Source: Myxococcales bacterium
GTDB lineage: Bacteria; Myxococcota_A; Polyangia; Palsa-1104
NCBI GenBank assembly: GCA_023248835.1
Contig: JAHFDU010000051.1
Span: forward strand, 1-15,706
Reading direction: 5' to 3'
DNA: 15,706 nucleotides
Shown here: in pieces, positions 1-6,996 of the stretch
Layout: each line of letters opens with the position of its first letter
Numbering within the stretch: the first letter of the stretch is position 1
The notes under the pieces: generated by a model
Told to the model about the DNA's origin: nothing
What the model saw: the letters and a program-made list of their open reading frames with translations, nothing else
The model's database searches: none
Made by a program: the position numbers and the translations under genes

Positions 1-1239
1 GAGCGTGGATACCAACAGAATCGTTCCCGCGCCATACCGTCCGCTGTTGGCGCTGTTGACCGTAATCGTCAGCTTCAGAATGTCGCCGTTGTGCCCAGTG
101 TCGCGGTCAAGCGAAGCGGTCAAATTGTTGCTGCGATGAAAACCACCAACGCTGACCGTCCAATTGTCGGTCGGTTGATCGCTGAATAGAACAACGTCGA
201 CAGTCTTGCTTTTTCCAATTGGGATGCGCAGACCGCCGGCTTTGCCGAGCGCGGTGCTGAGCCGATCTTTGGTCTCTACCGCGGCATTGAAATAGGGGCC
301 GCTTGGCGCCGGTACGCAGGGATTGTGGCCGTCTTTGGCGGCTTGATTGGACCAGCTGCGTTGCACGTAGTAAGCGAATCCACTCGGCCTAATCGACTGC
401 ACCTGCTCACATAGATCCCCCACTTCGCCGCCGCCGAACGCGCCCCATGCGGTGTGGGCATCATCCACCATGGTGTAGGCTGGGTTGAACGACGGGTAGG
501 GATCAGTCACCGCTTCCACCAGCTCGTGGCTGGCGGAAACGGTTGCGCTGCTCAGAAGCGAGGTATTTCCGTTGTCGCAGCGTGGCACGACCGCGTAAGG
601 GACCGCATTTCCGTTCGCCAGCAGCGTCTCGCTATGATAGGCGCCAAATCCCATGCAGCTTTGGCTGCCGCCCCGGCTGTCGCTCAGCGTAATGATGGTG
701 GTATCGGGATAAAAAATCACGTAAAGGGTTGAATCTTGTACTGGAGTTGGCCAGTCGGGATGGCTACCGTCGAGCTGACTTGAGAGCCACGCCGGCAAGC
801 TATCGGCTGCGGTCGGATCGGATGGATCATCGGTGAGCATGTCGGGCGCCGGGCCCGCCAGATGCACGACGCCGGCAAAGGTCGCGGCTCCCACCCCATA
901 TTCCGACGTGATACTCTTCCAGTACTCAGTCTCCCCGACGCCCTTCATAAATGATTCAAGTTCATCGCGCAGATCGTCGCCATCAAAAGTGACCGCGACC
1001 AGTTGTGGCGCCGCCAGGATCGGTCCGCCCTGGTTGATCACTTGAGGCATGGCCGGATGCGGAGCGGGATAGGGGACGTCGGCTAGTGGGGCCAAATCAG
1101 CCGGAGCGGTGCCGCCAGCGTCTTGCGGCGCCTGAACGGGGCCGGCGTCCGGTTGCTGATCGTCCGGGGTGTTGAGAGCGTTATGGTGGCAACCCAACAT
1201 TAGCCCCGACAAAAACACGCTCTGAACGGAGATTTTCAT
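1..1239 (-). CDS. Secreted lipoprotein with HELVEAVTDP zincin-like motif (3' end beyond window)
   Basis: The minus frame is open from ATG at 1239 to the window edge, giving 413 residues with no stop, so the C-terminus is missing. The start is set by AGGAGG at 1245-1250, five bases upstream. A short signal peptide ends in a lipobox-like LMLGC (Cys17), suggesting lipidation and export. Residues 20-60 are a low-complexity Pro/Asp/Ala linker. The middle carries HELVEAVTDP (238-247) and then GGGEVGDLC (269-277). A His-Glu-x-x-Glu motif followed by a Gly-Glu-(Val)-x-Asp-Leu-Cys patch recurs in secreted bacterial proteins of unknown role and resembles the HELAE-type motif of Exordium-like proteins. 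I infer a metal-dependent or metallopeptidase-like fold; no activity is shown. Residues 340-413 look like a beta-rich C-terminal domain. It stands alone, with no same-strand neighbour in the window. Confidence 0.8.
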   Translation of the reverse strand, partial: MKISVQSVFLSGLMLGCHHNALNTPDDQQPDAGPVQAPQDAGGTAPADLAPLADVPYPAPHPAMPQVINQGGPILAAPQLVAVTFDGDDLRDELESFMKGVGETEYWKSITSEYGVGAATFAGVVHLAGPAPDMLTDDPSDPTAADSLPAWLSSQLDGSHPDWPTPVQDSTLYVIFYPDTTIITLSDSRGGSQSCMGFGAYHSETLLANGNAVPYAVVPRCDNGNTSLLSSATVSASHELVEAVTDPYPSFNPAYTMVDDAHTAWGAFGGGEVGDLCEQVQSIRPSGFAYYVQRSWSNQAAKDGHNPCVPAPSGPYFNAAVETKDRLSTALGKAGGLRIPIGKSKTVDVVLFSDQPTDNWTVSVGGFHRSNNLTASLDRDTGHNGDILKLTITVNSANSGRYGAGTILLVSTL

Positions 1240-1244
1240 TCGCT

Positions 1245-1257
1245 CCTCCTGAGGAGG
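1245..1257 (-). promoter_or_regulatory. Shine-Dalgarno inside a small palindrome
   Basis: CCTCCTGAGGAGG is a perfect palindrome around one central base. Read on minus, its second half is the AGGAGG ribosome-binding site of the lipoprotein starting at 1239. A CCTCC/GGAGG stem with a three-base loop could mask the site in the mRNA. Confidence 0.4.
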
Positions 1258-1412
1258 CACCGATTATGCAAACTGCAGGCCCATTGTAAATGTGAAAATG
1301 CTAAGGAATTTCAAAGCCTGGCGAATTCTGCGTGTCCCAATCCGACCTCCCTGAGCAGGAGATCGCCGCAATCTGCACCGGCCAATCGGGTGGCCGCTTC
1401 CGGTTTTTCTTG

Positions 1413-1441
1413 TTGCGAGTTTGGCCGCGCTCTGCTACCAC
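1413..1441 (+). promoter_or_regulatory. Candidate promoter of the tRNA-Ala gene
   Basis: TTGCGA (1413-1418), a 17-base spacer and TACCAC (1436-1441), with a TG two bases before the -10, end 12 bases before the tRNA. The -10 is weak. The remaining spacer 1258-1412 shows no ORF or clear element. Confidence 0.3.
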
Positions 1442-1453
1442 GTGTGACTCATT

Positions 1454-1526
<73 letters not shown>

Positions 1527-1537
1527 CAACTGGGAAT

Positions 1538-2524
1538 TTAAGAACTGCTGAGCAGGCGCAACAGGACGGACGAGAGTTCGGAGCGAGTCTCGACTTGGAG
1601 TTTTTTTAGCACGGTGCCGGCCAACTGTTTTTCTTTGGCGACTGGCACTTTCAGCGATTGCGCGATCTCTTTGTCGGAAAAGCCGACGCAAAGGCGCAGC
1701 GCGATGTCGAGGTCGCGCGCGCTGCAAGTGCTTCGAATCGGCGCTTGATCGAGATGATGGCGCAACAGCTCGAGCCGTTGCAGCCGGTCTTGGGAGGCGT
1801 GCGCCTTTGAAATCAGCGGGGTCTGGGTACCTTCTGGGGTCGCCAGCCGTGCGAATTCAGTTTCAAAATCACCGAGCACGGCGCCCAGACCGCTGAGAAT
1901 ATTGGGCTCGGCAAAAAGTCGCGCCAGCTCCTGTTTGAGTTCGCCGCGCTGTTCGACCCGATCGTAGCGAACCCGGTAAGCCACCAAATGGGTCGATCCA
2001 GCCGCTGACTCGAGTAGCTCGACTTTGGCTGCGGGCAGGCCATCGAGTTCGGCCACCGCTTCGAGTACGCCGCCAATCAAGCTGTCGACAAAGCGGTCGA
2101 GCGGATGGGCGCGCCTGACTTGGCCCCACAAAATGCAAGTGCCGCGCTCGACAAACTGCACAGTGGCGATCGCGTTGCGACTAAACAGCGCTATCCACAC
2201 CGGGCTCAGTTCGTAGGCAAGACCGGGATCGCCGATGAGTTCGAGTAGCCGTCGATAGGGCCCGAGCGCGTTCCCGGTAGCCTTGCGAGCGACGGTTCGC
2301 AGCGCCACTTCGGTGGCGCCGAGCAGCGCGGCGTTGCGGCACAGTCGGAACAGCGATTGCGACGAAATCCAGGCGTGCGGATTTTGTAAGTGTTCGGTCC
2401 AGTGGCCGACACCGTCGAGCAGCTCGGCGAGCGGCCAGCCCATTTTCTTGCCGTGGTCGACGATCATCGACGACAGTCGACCGCTGGCGACGAGTGGAGC
2501 GGCAGAGGATGATTTGCGAGTCAT
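1538..2524 (-). CDS. LuxR-type HTH transcriptional regulator
   Basis: This is a 328-residue protein. Residues about 267-317 (from SARDLDIALRLCVGFSDKEI to the KKLQ..TRSEL segment) follow the LuxR/GerE helix-turn-helix pattern: LSxRE-like entry, GxSxKEIAxxLxV, and a terminal LxxKLxVxxRxEL helix. The N-terminal 230 residues are a sensor-like region without a family I can name with certainty; no response-regulator receiver is visible. I chose ATG 2524 rather than the frame's earlier starts because those lie inside the upstream gene and a GGAGG (2537-2541) precedes it, though its 12-base spacing is long. Its start lies 25 bases after the stop of the chalcone-isomerase-like gene, so the two are probably cotranscribed. 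Ligand and targets are unknown. Confidence 0.8.
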   Translation of the reverse strand: MTRKSSSAAPLVASGRLSSMIVDHGKKMGWPLAELLDGVGHWTEHLQNPHAWISSQSLFRLCRNAALLGATEVALRTVARKATGNALGPYRRLLELIGDPGLAYELSPVWIALFSRNAIATVQFVERGTCILWGQVRRAHPLDRFVDSLIGGVLEAVAELDGLPAAKVELLESAAGSTHLVAYRVRYDRVEQRGELKQELARLFAEPNILSGLGAVLGDFETEFARLATPEGTQTPLISKAHASQDRLQRLELLRHHLDQAPIRSTCSARDLDIALRLCVGFSDKEIAQSLKVPVAKEKQLAGTVLKKLQVETRSELSSVLLRLLSSS

Positions 2525-2549
2525 GGCGGAAGTGTACCTCCGGGTTGCG

Positions 2550-3176
2550 CTATTGGCCAAGCACCTCAATGTGTTCGACCAGTGCTCGTCGCGTCGGCGC
2601 GCGCTCGCCAAGCCAGGCGTTCCACCACAGCCGAACCAATTTGGGATTGCGCAGGATCAATTGCGTCTCTCCCGGTCTCTCGATCACCAACTGACCGCTT
2701 GGCAGACTACGCACGACAATTTCGTCACTCGGGGAGAGGTCATTCTCGTACATCGGGTGTAAGGCTTCGAGCAGATGCTCAAGGTCATGCGGCGCCTCTT
2801 TGAATCCAGCTCGCAGGGCATCACCGAAGAGTTGGTTTAGTTCGGCCGCCGACAGTTTTCCATTTGGACGCAAGGCCAACAATTTTCCGAAATGGCCCCA
2901 GATCACAAACGTCTGGGCGTGGTCGTCGGCATTAAGACGGCTGCGATCAGAGCCGCCCGAGCGCATCACCAACGCCGGGAAGGCGCGCCGGCCGGCAGCG
3001 CTGTCGACGAACAGCGACAACTCAAGTTTCGCCGATGCTGACGACAACTCGGTGTGGCCAAGGCGTACGAATCGCGTTCCCGCCGACGTCCGGATAGTAT
3101 CTTGATCGGCGTCCACCGCTGCATTCGGCGGAACTACAAACGCCAACCAAAACCAAACGAGGATACGCAGCCCCAT
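2550..3176 (-). CDS. Secreted chalcone-isomerase-like protein
   Basis: This 208-residue protein begins with a signal peptide (hydrophobic residues 3-19, likely cut near the PPNAA-VDA segment). The frame extends further upstream, but ATG 3174-3176 places the signal peptide at the N-terminus and leaves room for a divergent promoter. The pattern FVRLGHTELSSASAKLELSL, an aromatic/charged central helix region, the DEIVVRSLPSGQLVIE strand pair and the terminal LWWNAWLG motif match the bacterial periplasmic chalcone-isomerase-like fold (Chalcone_3 type), where a GxxxxxxxxxIWLG ending is typical. Most such bacterial members have no demonstrated isomerase activity, so function is open. It is first gene of a unit with the LuxR-HTH regulator and is divergent from the aminotransferase, 70 bases away. 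Confidence 0.65.
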   Translation of the reverse strand: MGLRILVWFWLAFVVPPNAAVDADQDTIRTSAGTRFVRLGHTELSSASAKLELSLFVDSAAGRRAFPALVMRSGGSDRSRLNADDHAQTFVIWGHFGKLLALRPNGKLSAAELNQLFGDALRAGFKEAPHDLEHLLEALHPMYENDLSPSDEIVVRSLPSGQLVIERPGETQLILRNPKLVRLWWNAWLGERAPTRRALVEHIEVLGQ

Positions 3177-3246
3177 GACAGAGGCCGTATCAGCGACGGC
3201 AAACGCGGTCAAGCAAAAGATGCTTATGTAGTGATAGGCTGCCTTT

Positions 3247-4590
3247 GTGCCGAGCCGATTTATCGAGATCAAGACGCCGATTCCGGGACCAAGATCGCGG
3301 GCGATGTGCGTGCGTGAGCAGCAGTTGCTGGCGCCGGGAATTCAGTCGATTTCACAGCTCTCAGGAATTGCAATCGCGCGCGGCAAAGGCGCCGTATTGG
3401 AAGACATCGACGGCAACCGCTTTCTCGATTTTTTTGCTGCGATGGGTGTGGTCTCGCTCGGTCACGGCGATCGAGTGCTCGCCCAAGCGCTGAGCGAGCA
3501 GGCTGAACTTACAAGCGCGACCAGTTTCACATCGGCAGCGCGGCTGCGTCTCTGTGAGCAGCTGGCCGATCTCACTGAGCGGGCGGGCTTTGCAACGCTG
3601 CGTCGGACGCAGCTATATTCGAGCGGAGCCGAAGCGGTCGAAAGTGCGATCCGCCTGGCGAGGGCGCACACCAAAAAATTTGAAGTGCTCAGCTTTTGGG
3701 GAGGCTTTCACGGCAAGACCGCCGGCGTCGCTGGCCTTTGCGGATCCAATTTCAAAATCGGCCTAGGGCCGCAACTGCCCGGCCTGCACCTGGCGCCGTA
3801 TGCGGATTGCGGGCGCTGTCCGCTCGGCAAAGAGATAAAAACTTGCGGGCTGGCTTGTGTCGATTTTGCAGAGGAAGTGATCGCTCATCAAACCACCGGG
3901 CAGGTGACGGCGATCGTGGTGGAACCGATCCAAGGAACTGCTGGCAACATCGTGCCGCCTAAAGGATGGTTGCGGGCGATTGGGGAGCTCGCCCATCGCC
4001 ACGGCGCGCTGCTCATCGTCGACGAAATGATCACTGGATTTGGTCGCACCGGAACCATGTTTGCGGCGCAGGGCGAAGTGGTGCCCGATATTCTCACGTT
4101 TGGCAAAGGCGTCGCCAACGGCTATCCGGTTTCCGGTCTCATCACCCGCGACGACATCGTCGCCGACGCCGAACCGTGGAGCCGTCCGTCGTTTTCGTCT
4201 TCGTCGTTTGGTGGCTCGCCGCTGGCTGCCGCGGCGGCCAGCGCGGTGGTGGCAGAGATTGTTGCTCGCAAACTCGATGAGCACGCTGCCTCGCTTGAGC
4301 GAACGCTGCTCGATGGATTGCACCGATTGGCGGAAAAATATTCTTTTGTCGCGCAGGTGCGTGGCCGCGGGCTGCTCGCCGGCTTCGATCTCGAGAAACA
4401 GGGTGCGCTGGCTCAGCGCCAAGCCTGCGAAAAACTTTTTTTCGCCTGTTTGCGTCGTGGACTGCTGCTGCTTGCGTACACGCCGAGAGTGCGCATTCAG
4501 CCGCCGCTGTGCATTTCCGAAGCCGAACTTTGCGAGGGCTTGCTGCTGCTCGATGAGGCGCTTGACGAAGTTGCCGGAGAGTTCGCCTGA
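3247..4590 (+). CDS. Class III PLP-dependent aminotransferase (GABA/ornithine-type)
   Basis: This 447-residue protein is full length for fold-type I class III transaminases. Landmarks in order are IKTPIPGPRS (8-17, conserved family N-terminus), DIDGNRFLDF (53-62), SSGAEA (125-130, phosphate binding), the HGKT region (155-158), LIVDEMITGFGRTG (256-269; Asp259 binds the PLP ring nitrogen) and FGKG with Lys287 as the Schiff-base lysine. A four-Cys patch (Cys188, 191, 200, 204) lies in a loop, as in some GabT-like enzymes. GTG 3247 is the first possible start: a stop lies at 3235-3237, and the next ATG (3304) would remove the conserved N-terminus. No strong Shine-Dalgarno is seen. The amino donor is not predictable; GABA, ornithine or another omega-amine are all possible. 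The radical SAM gene follows on the same strand. Confidence 0.88.
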   Translation: MPSRFIEIKTPIPGPRSRAMCVREQQLLAPGIQSISQLSGIAIARGKGAVLEDIDGNRFLDFFAAMGVVSLGHGDRVLAQALSEQAELTSATSFTSAARLRLCEQLADLTERAGFATLRRTQLYSSGAEAVESAIRLARAHTKKFEVLSFWGGFHGKTAGVAGLCGSNFKIGLGPQLPGLHLAPYADCGRCPLGKEIKTCGLACVDFAEEVIAHQTTGQVTAIVVEPIQGTAGNIVPPKGWLRAIGELAHRHGALLIVDEMITGFGRTGTMFAAQGEVVPDILTFGKGVANGYPVSGLITRDDIVADAEPWSRPSFSSSSFGGSPLAAAAASAVVAEIVARKLDEHAASLERTLLDGLHRLAEKYSFVAQVRGRGLLAGFDLEKQGALAQRQACEKLFFACLRRGLLLLAYTPRVRIQPPLCISEAELCEGLLLLDEALDEVAGEFA

Positions 4591-4598
4591 GTCGAGGA

Positions 4599-4668
4599 GC
4601 TGACAGCCAACAGCCAACAGTTCGGAAGATCCGATCCGCACGGTTGGCTGTAAGGCGTCGGCTGTCGA
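4599..4668. repeat. ACAGCCN heptamer array forming an imperfect inverted repeat
   Basis: The left arm is ACAGCCA-ACAGCCA-ACAG (4603-4620). The right arm has TTGGCTGT (4644-4651) and CGGCTGTC (4659-4666), which pair with it. The 17-mer GCTGACAGCCAACAGCC (4599-4615) recurs exactly at 13521-13537. It fills most of the spacer between the aminotransferase and radical SAM genes and could form a stem in their transcript. Confidence 0.65.
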
Positions 4669-4681
4669 CGGAGGATTAAAG

Positions 4682-4708
4682 ATGACCCAATTTTGGATTT
4701 CAGCCTGA
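4682..4708 (+). other. Eight-codon ORF with ideal RBS overlapping the radical SAM start
   Basis: GGAGG at 4670-4674 sits seven bases before ATG 4682, yet this frame reads only MTQFWISA before TGA at 4706-4708. One extra T in the TTTT run (4691-4694) would join this ATG to the radical SAM frame as MTQFLDFSLS. It is either the real start with an indel in the T-run, or a short leader peptide. Confidence 0.5.
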
Positions 4709-5682
4709 GCCGCGACAATCGCCAGCGGTTGGCGCAGGGGCACGCCGAGCGGCGCACGCGGAGCCTTGGGCGACCGGCGCATCTGAAGATCGAACTTACC
4801 AACTATTGCAATCTGGCCTGCCCGTTTTGCCCGCATCACAAAATGAAGCGCAAAGTTGGCTTCATGGATGCGCCGCTGTTTCGCCGCATTATCGATCAAG
4901 CGATGCCCGACCTCGAGTTTGTCTATCTGCATCACCTCGGCGAATCGCTGGTTCATCCGCGGGTTGGGGAATTTATCGCTTACGCCAAAGCCGCCGGTGT
5001 GCGCACCGGGCTTTCGACCAACGCCAACTTTCTCGACCGGCGGCGCGGCGACGTGCTGTTGCAAAGCGGGCTCGATTTTCTGGTGATCTCACTCGATGCA
5101 GCCACTGAAACGAGCTATGGCCAGATGCGCGTTGGTGGCGATTTCTTTTCGACCCAAAAAAATGTCGAGACTTTTCTGAAGCAGCAGCGCGCGCAACCAA
5201 ATGAACTGGTGGTGGTGGTGCAGTTGATTGTCAGCGAGTGCAATCGCGACGAAATCGGCGAATTCGCTCGTGAATGGCGAGAGCGCGGCGCCAACGTGAT
5301 GATCAAACAGGCGCGCGATTTTGCCGGCCAAGTGAATTGGCCAGTCGCGCAGACGCAGCACAAAGCGCTGCCCTGCCGCATGCCGTTTAGCGAACTGACC
5401 ATTTTGTGGGACGGTCGCGTGGTGCCGTGCGCCAATGTGTTCGAAGGCGAGCCTTCGCTCGGATCGCTACAGACGGAATCGCTCGATGAAATCTGGAATG
5501 GCGAAGCGATGCAGACGTTTCGGAAAGCGCACATTTCGGGCTGCGTCGGTAACATTGCGGTTTGTCGGCGCTGCCCGGGTCATGAATTTGTCTATGAGGA
5601 TTTTGTTGCGGTCGATCAGTTTGAGCAGCGGTTACGGCTGTACCGGCGCGACGATCTGGCGCGGCGGCCGGGATTGAGCTGA
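4693..5682 (+). CDS. Radical SAM protein with SPASM-type C-terminal Cys cluster
   Basis: This 329-residue protein has the radical SAM signature CNLACPFC (Cys39, 43, 46) on strand IELTNYCN, which binds the [4Fe-4S] cluster that cleaves S-adenosylmethionine. HLGESLVHP (81-89) is the glycine-containing motif, and the barrel continues through LVISLDAATE (130-139). The C-terminus holds an auxiliary cluster region: Cys228, Cys246 in the WDGRVVPC segment, Cys284, and CRRC (291-294), typical of SPASM or twitch domains. Substrate is unknown: enzymes of this layout modify peptides, make cofactors or act on small molecules, and no precursor peptide gene is visible beside it. TTG 4693 is the only in-frame start before the cluster motif besides a later TTG, and lacks a well-placed RBS; see the ORF at 4682 for a likely shifted start. 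It converges on the next gene with a four-base gap. Confidence 0.87.
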   Translation: MDFSLSRDNRQRLAQGHAERRTRSLGRPAHLKIELTNYCNLACPFCPHHKMKRKVGFMDAPLFRRIIDQAMPDLEFVYLHHLGESLVHPRVGEFIAYAKAAGVRTGLSTNANFLDRRRGDVLLQSGLDFLVISLDAATETSYGQMRVGGDFFSTQKNVETFLKQQRAQPNELVVVVQLIVSECNRDEIGEFAREWRERGANVMIKQARDFAGQVNWPVAQTQHKALPCRMPFSELTILWDGRVVPCANVFEGEPSLGSLQTESLDEIWNGEAMQTFRKAHISGCVGNIAVCRRCPGHEFVYEDFVAVDQFEQRLRLYRRDDLARRPGLS

Positions 5683-5686
5683 GCGG

Positions 5687-6643
5687 TTATTGTTCGAAAT
5701 CGGTCTTGCTAACCGGCAAAAGCACGCCCTCAAATCCGGCGTTGACCACTGCGGTGATCGACCTGAACGATTGCCCTTGCGCCGGAAACGCACCGGCATC
5801 CGAGTTGGTGTAGGTGTAGCGGAAGGTGGTGCTGAAGTCGGCGTTCCCCGGCGTGGTGTGAAAATGGTAGGGCGCGGACACGTCGATTGCACTGACGGTG
5901 AGCGGCCCGACGATCTTGACCCGCATCCCCTCATAGTCGTTGTAGCCGCCGTTTGCATTCTTTGAAGTGAACTGCGAGCCGTCCATGATTTCGACTGGCG
6001 CCGGCAGCTGGCCGCCACCAGTGGCCGAAACTTTGTCCGACACCACTACATGCTCGGTGAAAAAATTAGTCATCGGCATCTTCTTCGAGGGGACGAAAAT
6101 GTCGACCGTGCCCTGCACATCGAGGATGTCGCCGACGGCTGCTTTGAGCGGGCTCTCCGGCGCATTCTCGTAGGGGCACACCGTTGAGCCATTGGCGTCG
6201 GTCTTGGGATTGATTTTGGTGCTAACGACGTGAATGCCGCAGCCCTTGCCGCTGCAGGCTGGGTCTTGCGCCCACACTTCATAGGTGCAGCTGTCGAGCA
6301 CTTTCTTGCCGTTCTTTTCGATGCACTTGCCATCGCTGTCCTTGACGCAGCTGGAGTAAAAATGGGCGGGAGTCACCGCGATGATGCCGCTTAAGTGAAC
6401 GTTGCTCATCCGCGCGGTAACGCCAGTGTCGATGTTGTGAATCGACGAATCGGTATAGGTTTTTGGCGCGACCGCGCCGTCGTCGCCACCGCCATTGTTG
6501 CCACCGCCGAGATCGTCGACATTGATCGGCGGCTTCATGTCGGTCTTGTCACCGGTTGTTTTCAAGCCGCTGTCGCAGTTCAGCCACAAGAGCGGCAAGG
6601 CGGCGAGACCGAAACTGAGACAGGCGAGTTTGCGCAACATCAT
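5687..6643 (-). CDS. Secreted lipoprotein with OB-fold-like repeats
   Basis: This 318-residue protein starts at the first ATG of a tandem pair (6641-6643, 6638-6640), with AGGAGA a few bases upstream. The signal peptide ends in LLWLNC (Cys23); Asn before the Cys is unusual for a lipobox, so lipidation is likely but not certain. A Gly/Asn/Asp-rich linker (GGGNNGGGDDG) follows. The mature part shows two stretches of the type 'V.LSGIIAVTP ... GIHVVS ... VGDILDVQGTVDIF' and 'YEGMRVKIVGPLTVSAI', the strand pattern of secreted OB-fold domains found with nucleases and cell-surface proteins. Six Cys residues lie between the strands (SSCVKDSDGKC and DSC...DPACSGKGC), suggesting disulfides outside the cytoplasm. 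I recognise no catalytic site. A candidate promoter lies at 6677-6705. Confidence 0.75.
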   Translation of the reverse strand: MMLRKLACLSFGLAALPLLWLNCDSGLKTTGDKTDMKPPINVDDLGGGNNGGGDDGAVAPKTYTDSSIHNIDTGVTARMSNVHLSGIIAVTPAHFYSSCVKDSDGKCIEKNGKKVLDSCTYEVWAQDPACSGKGCGIHVVSTKINPKTDANGSTVCPYENAPESPLKAAVGDILDVQGTVDIFVPSKKMPMTNFFTEHVVVSDKVSATGGGQLPAPVEIMDGSQFTSKNANGGYNDYEGMRVKIVGPLTVSAIDVSAPYHFHTTPGNADFSTTFRYTYTNSDAGAFPAQGQSFRSITAVVNAGFEGVLLPVSKTDFEQ

Positions 6644-6676
6644 TGGGTTCTCCTGTTTAGAGCTGGACGTGGTGGC

Positions 6677-6705
6677 CTCATAGCCCAAACCTGGAGCAAA
6701 AACAA
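6677..6705 (-). promoter_or_regulatory. Candidate promoter of the OB-fold-like lipoprotein gene
   Basis: On minus, TTGTTT (6700-6705), a 17-base spacer and TATGAG (6677-6682) lie about 35 bases before the ATG at 6643. Four of six -10 positions match consensus. Confidence 0.4.
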
Positions 6706-6708
6706 CCC

Positions 6709-6726
6709 TTGAATGTGTTGAATGTG
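6709..6726. repeat. Tandem 9-bp direct repeat TTGAATGTG
   Basis: Two exact, adjacent copies (6709-6717, 6718-6726) lie three bases upstream of the candidate -35 of the lipoprotein promoter on minus. The position would suit an activator site; this is inference. Confidence 0.4.
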
Positions 6727-6750
6727 CAGATTCTCAAAAACCTTCAAATG

Positions 6751-6996
6751 ACCTAATGGCCAGGGGCGCTCGGAAGTCCGAGCGCCGCCTACAGCTCACA
6801 GCCGACAGCCTACAGTTTCGGATTCATTCATGAAATCACCTACTCTAGTCCTCCTTTCAAGAGCGAATTTACGGGAGCGTCAACGCGATTTTGCGATTTT
6901 TCTCCACTGTCAGCCGTCGGCTGTAGGCTGTCGGCGGTGGTAAGAATCGCGAAGCGCGAATCGACGCCGACTTCCGAGCACCCCTGACCTAATGGC
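6751..6996. mobile_element. MITE-like non-autonomous element with 10-bp target duplication
   Basis: The element proper is 6761-6986 (226 bp). The ends are inverted repeats CAGGGGCGCTCGGAAGTC (6761-6778) and GACTTCCGAGCACCCCTG (6969-6986), matching at 17 of 18 positions. Directly abutting both ends is ACCTAATGGC (6751-6760 and 6987-6996), the expected target duplication. Inside is a second perfect 15-bp inverted repeat (GCCGACAGCCTACAG 6801-6815; complement 6921-6935) of the ACAGCCN heptamer family. There is no ORF of note, so it must have been moved in trans. CAGGG ends plus an 8-10 bp duplication recall the ISAs1 family, from memory. The right duplication contains the stop codon of the HemJ-like gene, which stays intact. 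Together with the promoter and tandem repeat to its left, this explains the gene-free stretch 6644-6988. Confidence 0.8.
6765..6786. terminator. Strong hairpin at the left end of the element
   Basis: GGCGCTCGGA and TCCGAGCGCC form a ten-pair stem around AG. No T-run follows on either strand, so it may act as a transposition end structure or only weakly as a terminator. Confidence 0.35.

Noticed and set aside
1381..1410. GGCCA...TGGCC inverted pair before the tRNA
   Set aside because: The stem is only five pairs in GC-rich sequence and is expected by chance.
3763..5064. A 433-codon open frame on minus opposite the aminotransferase and radical SAM genes
   Set aside because: It is antisense to two proteins with intact catalytic motifs, has no recognisable domain, and is explained by the codon bias of the sense genes.
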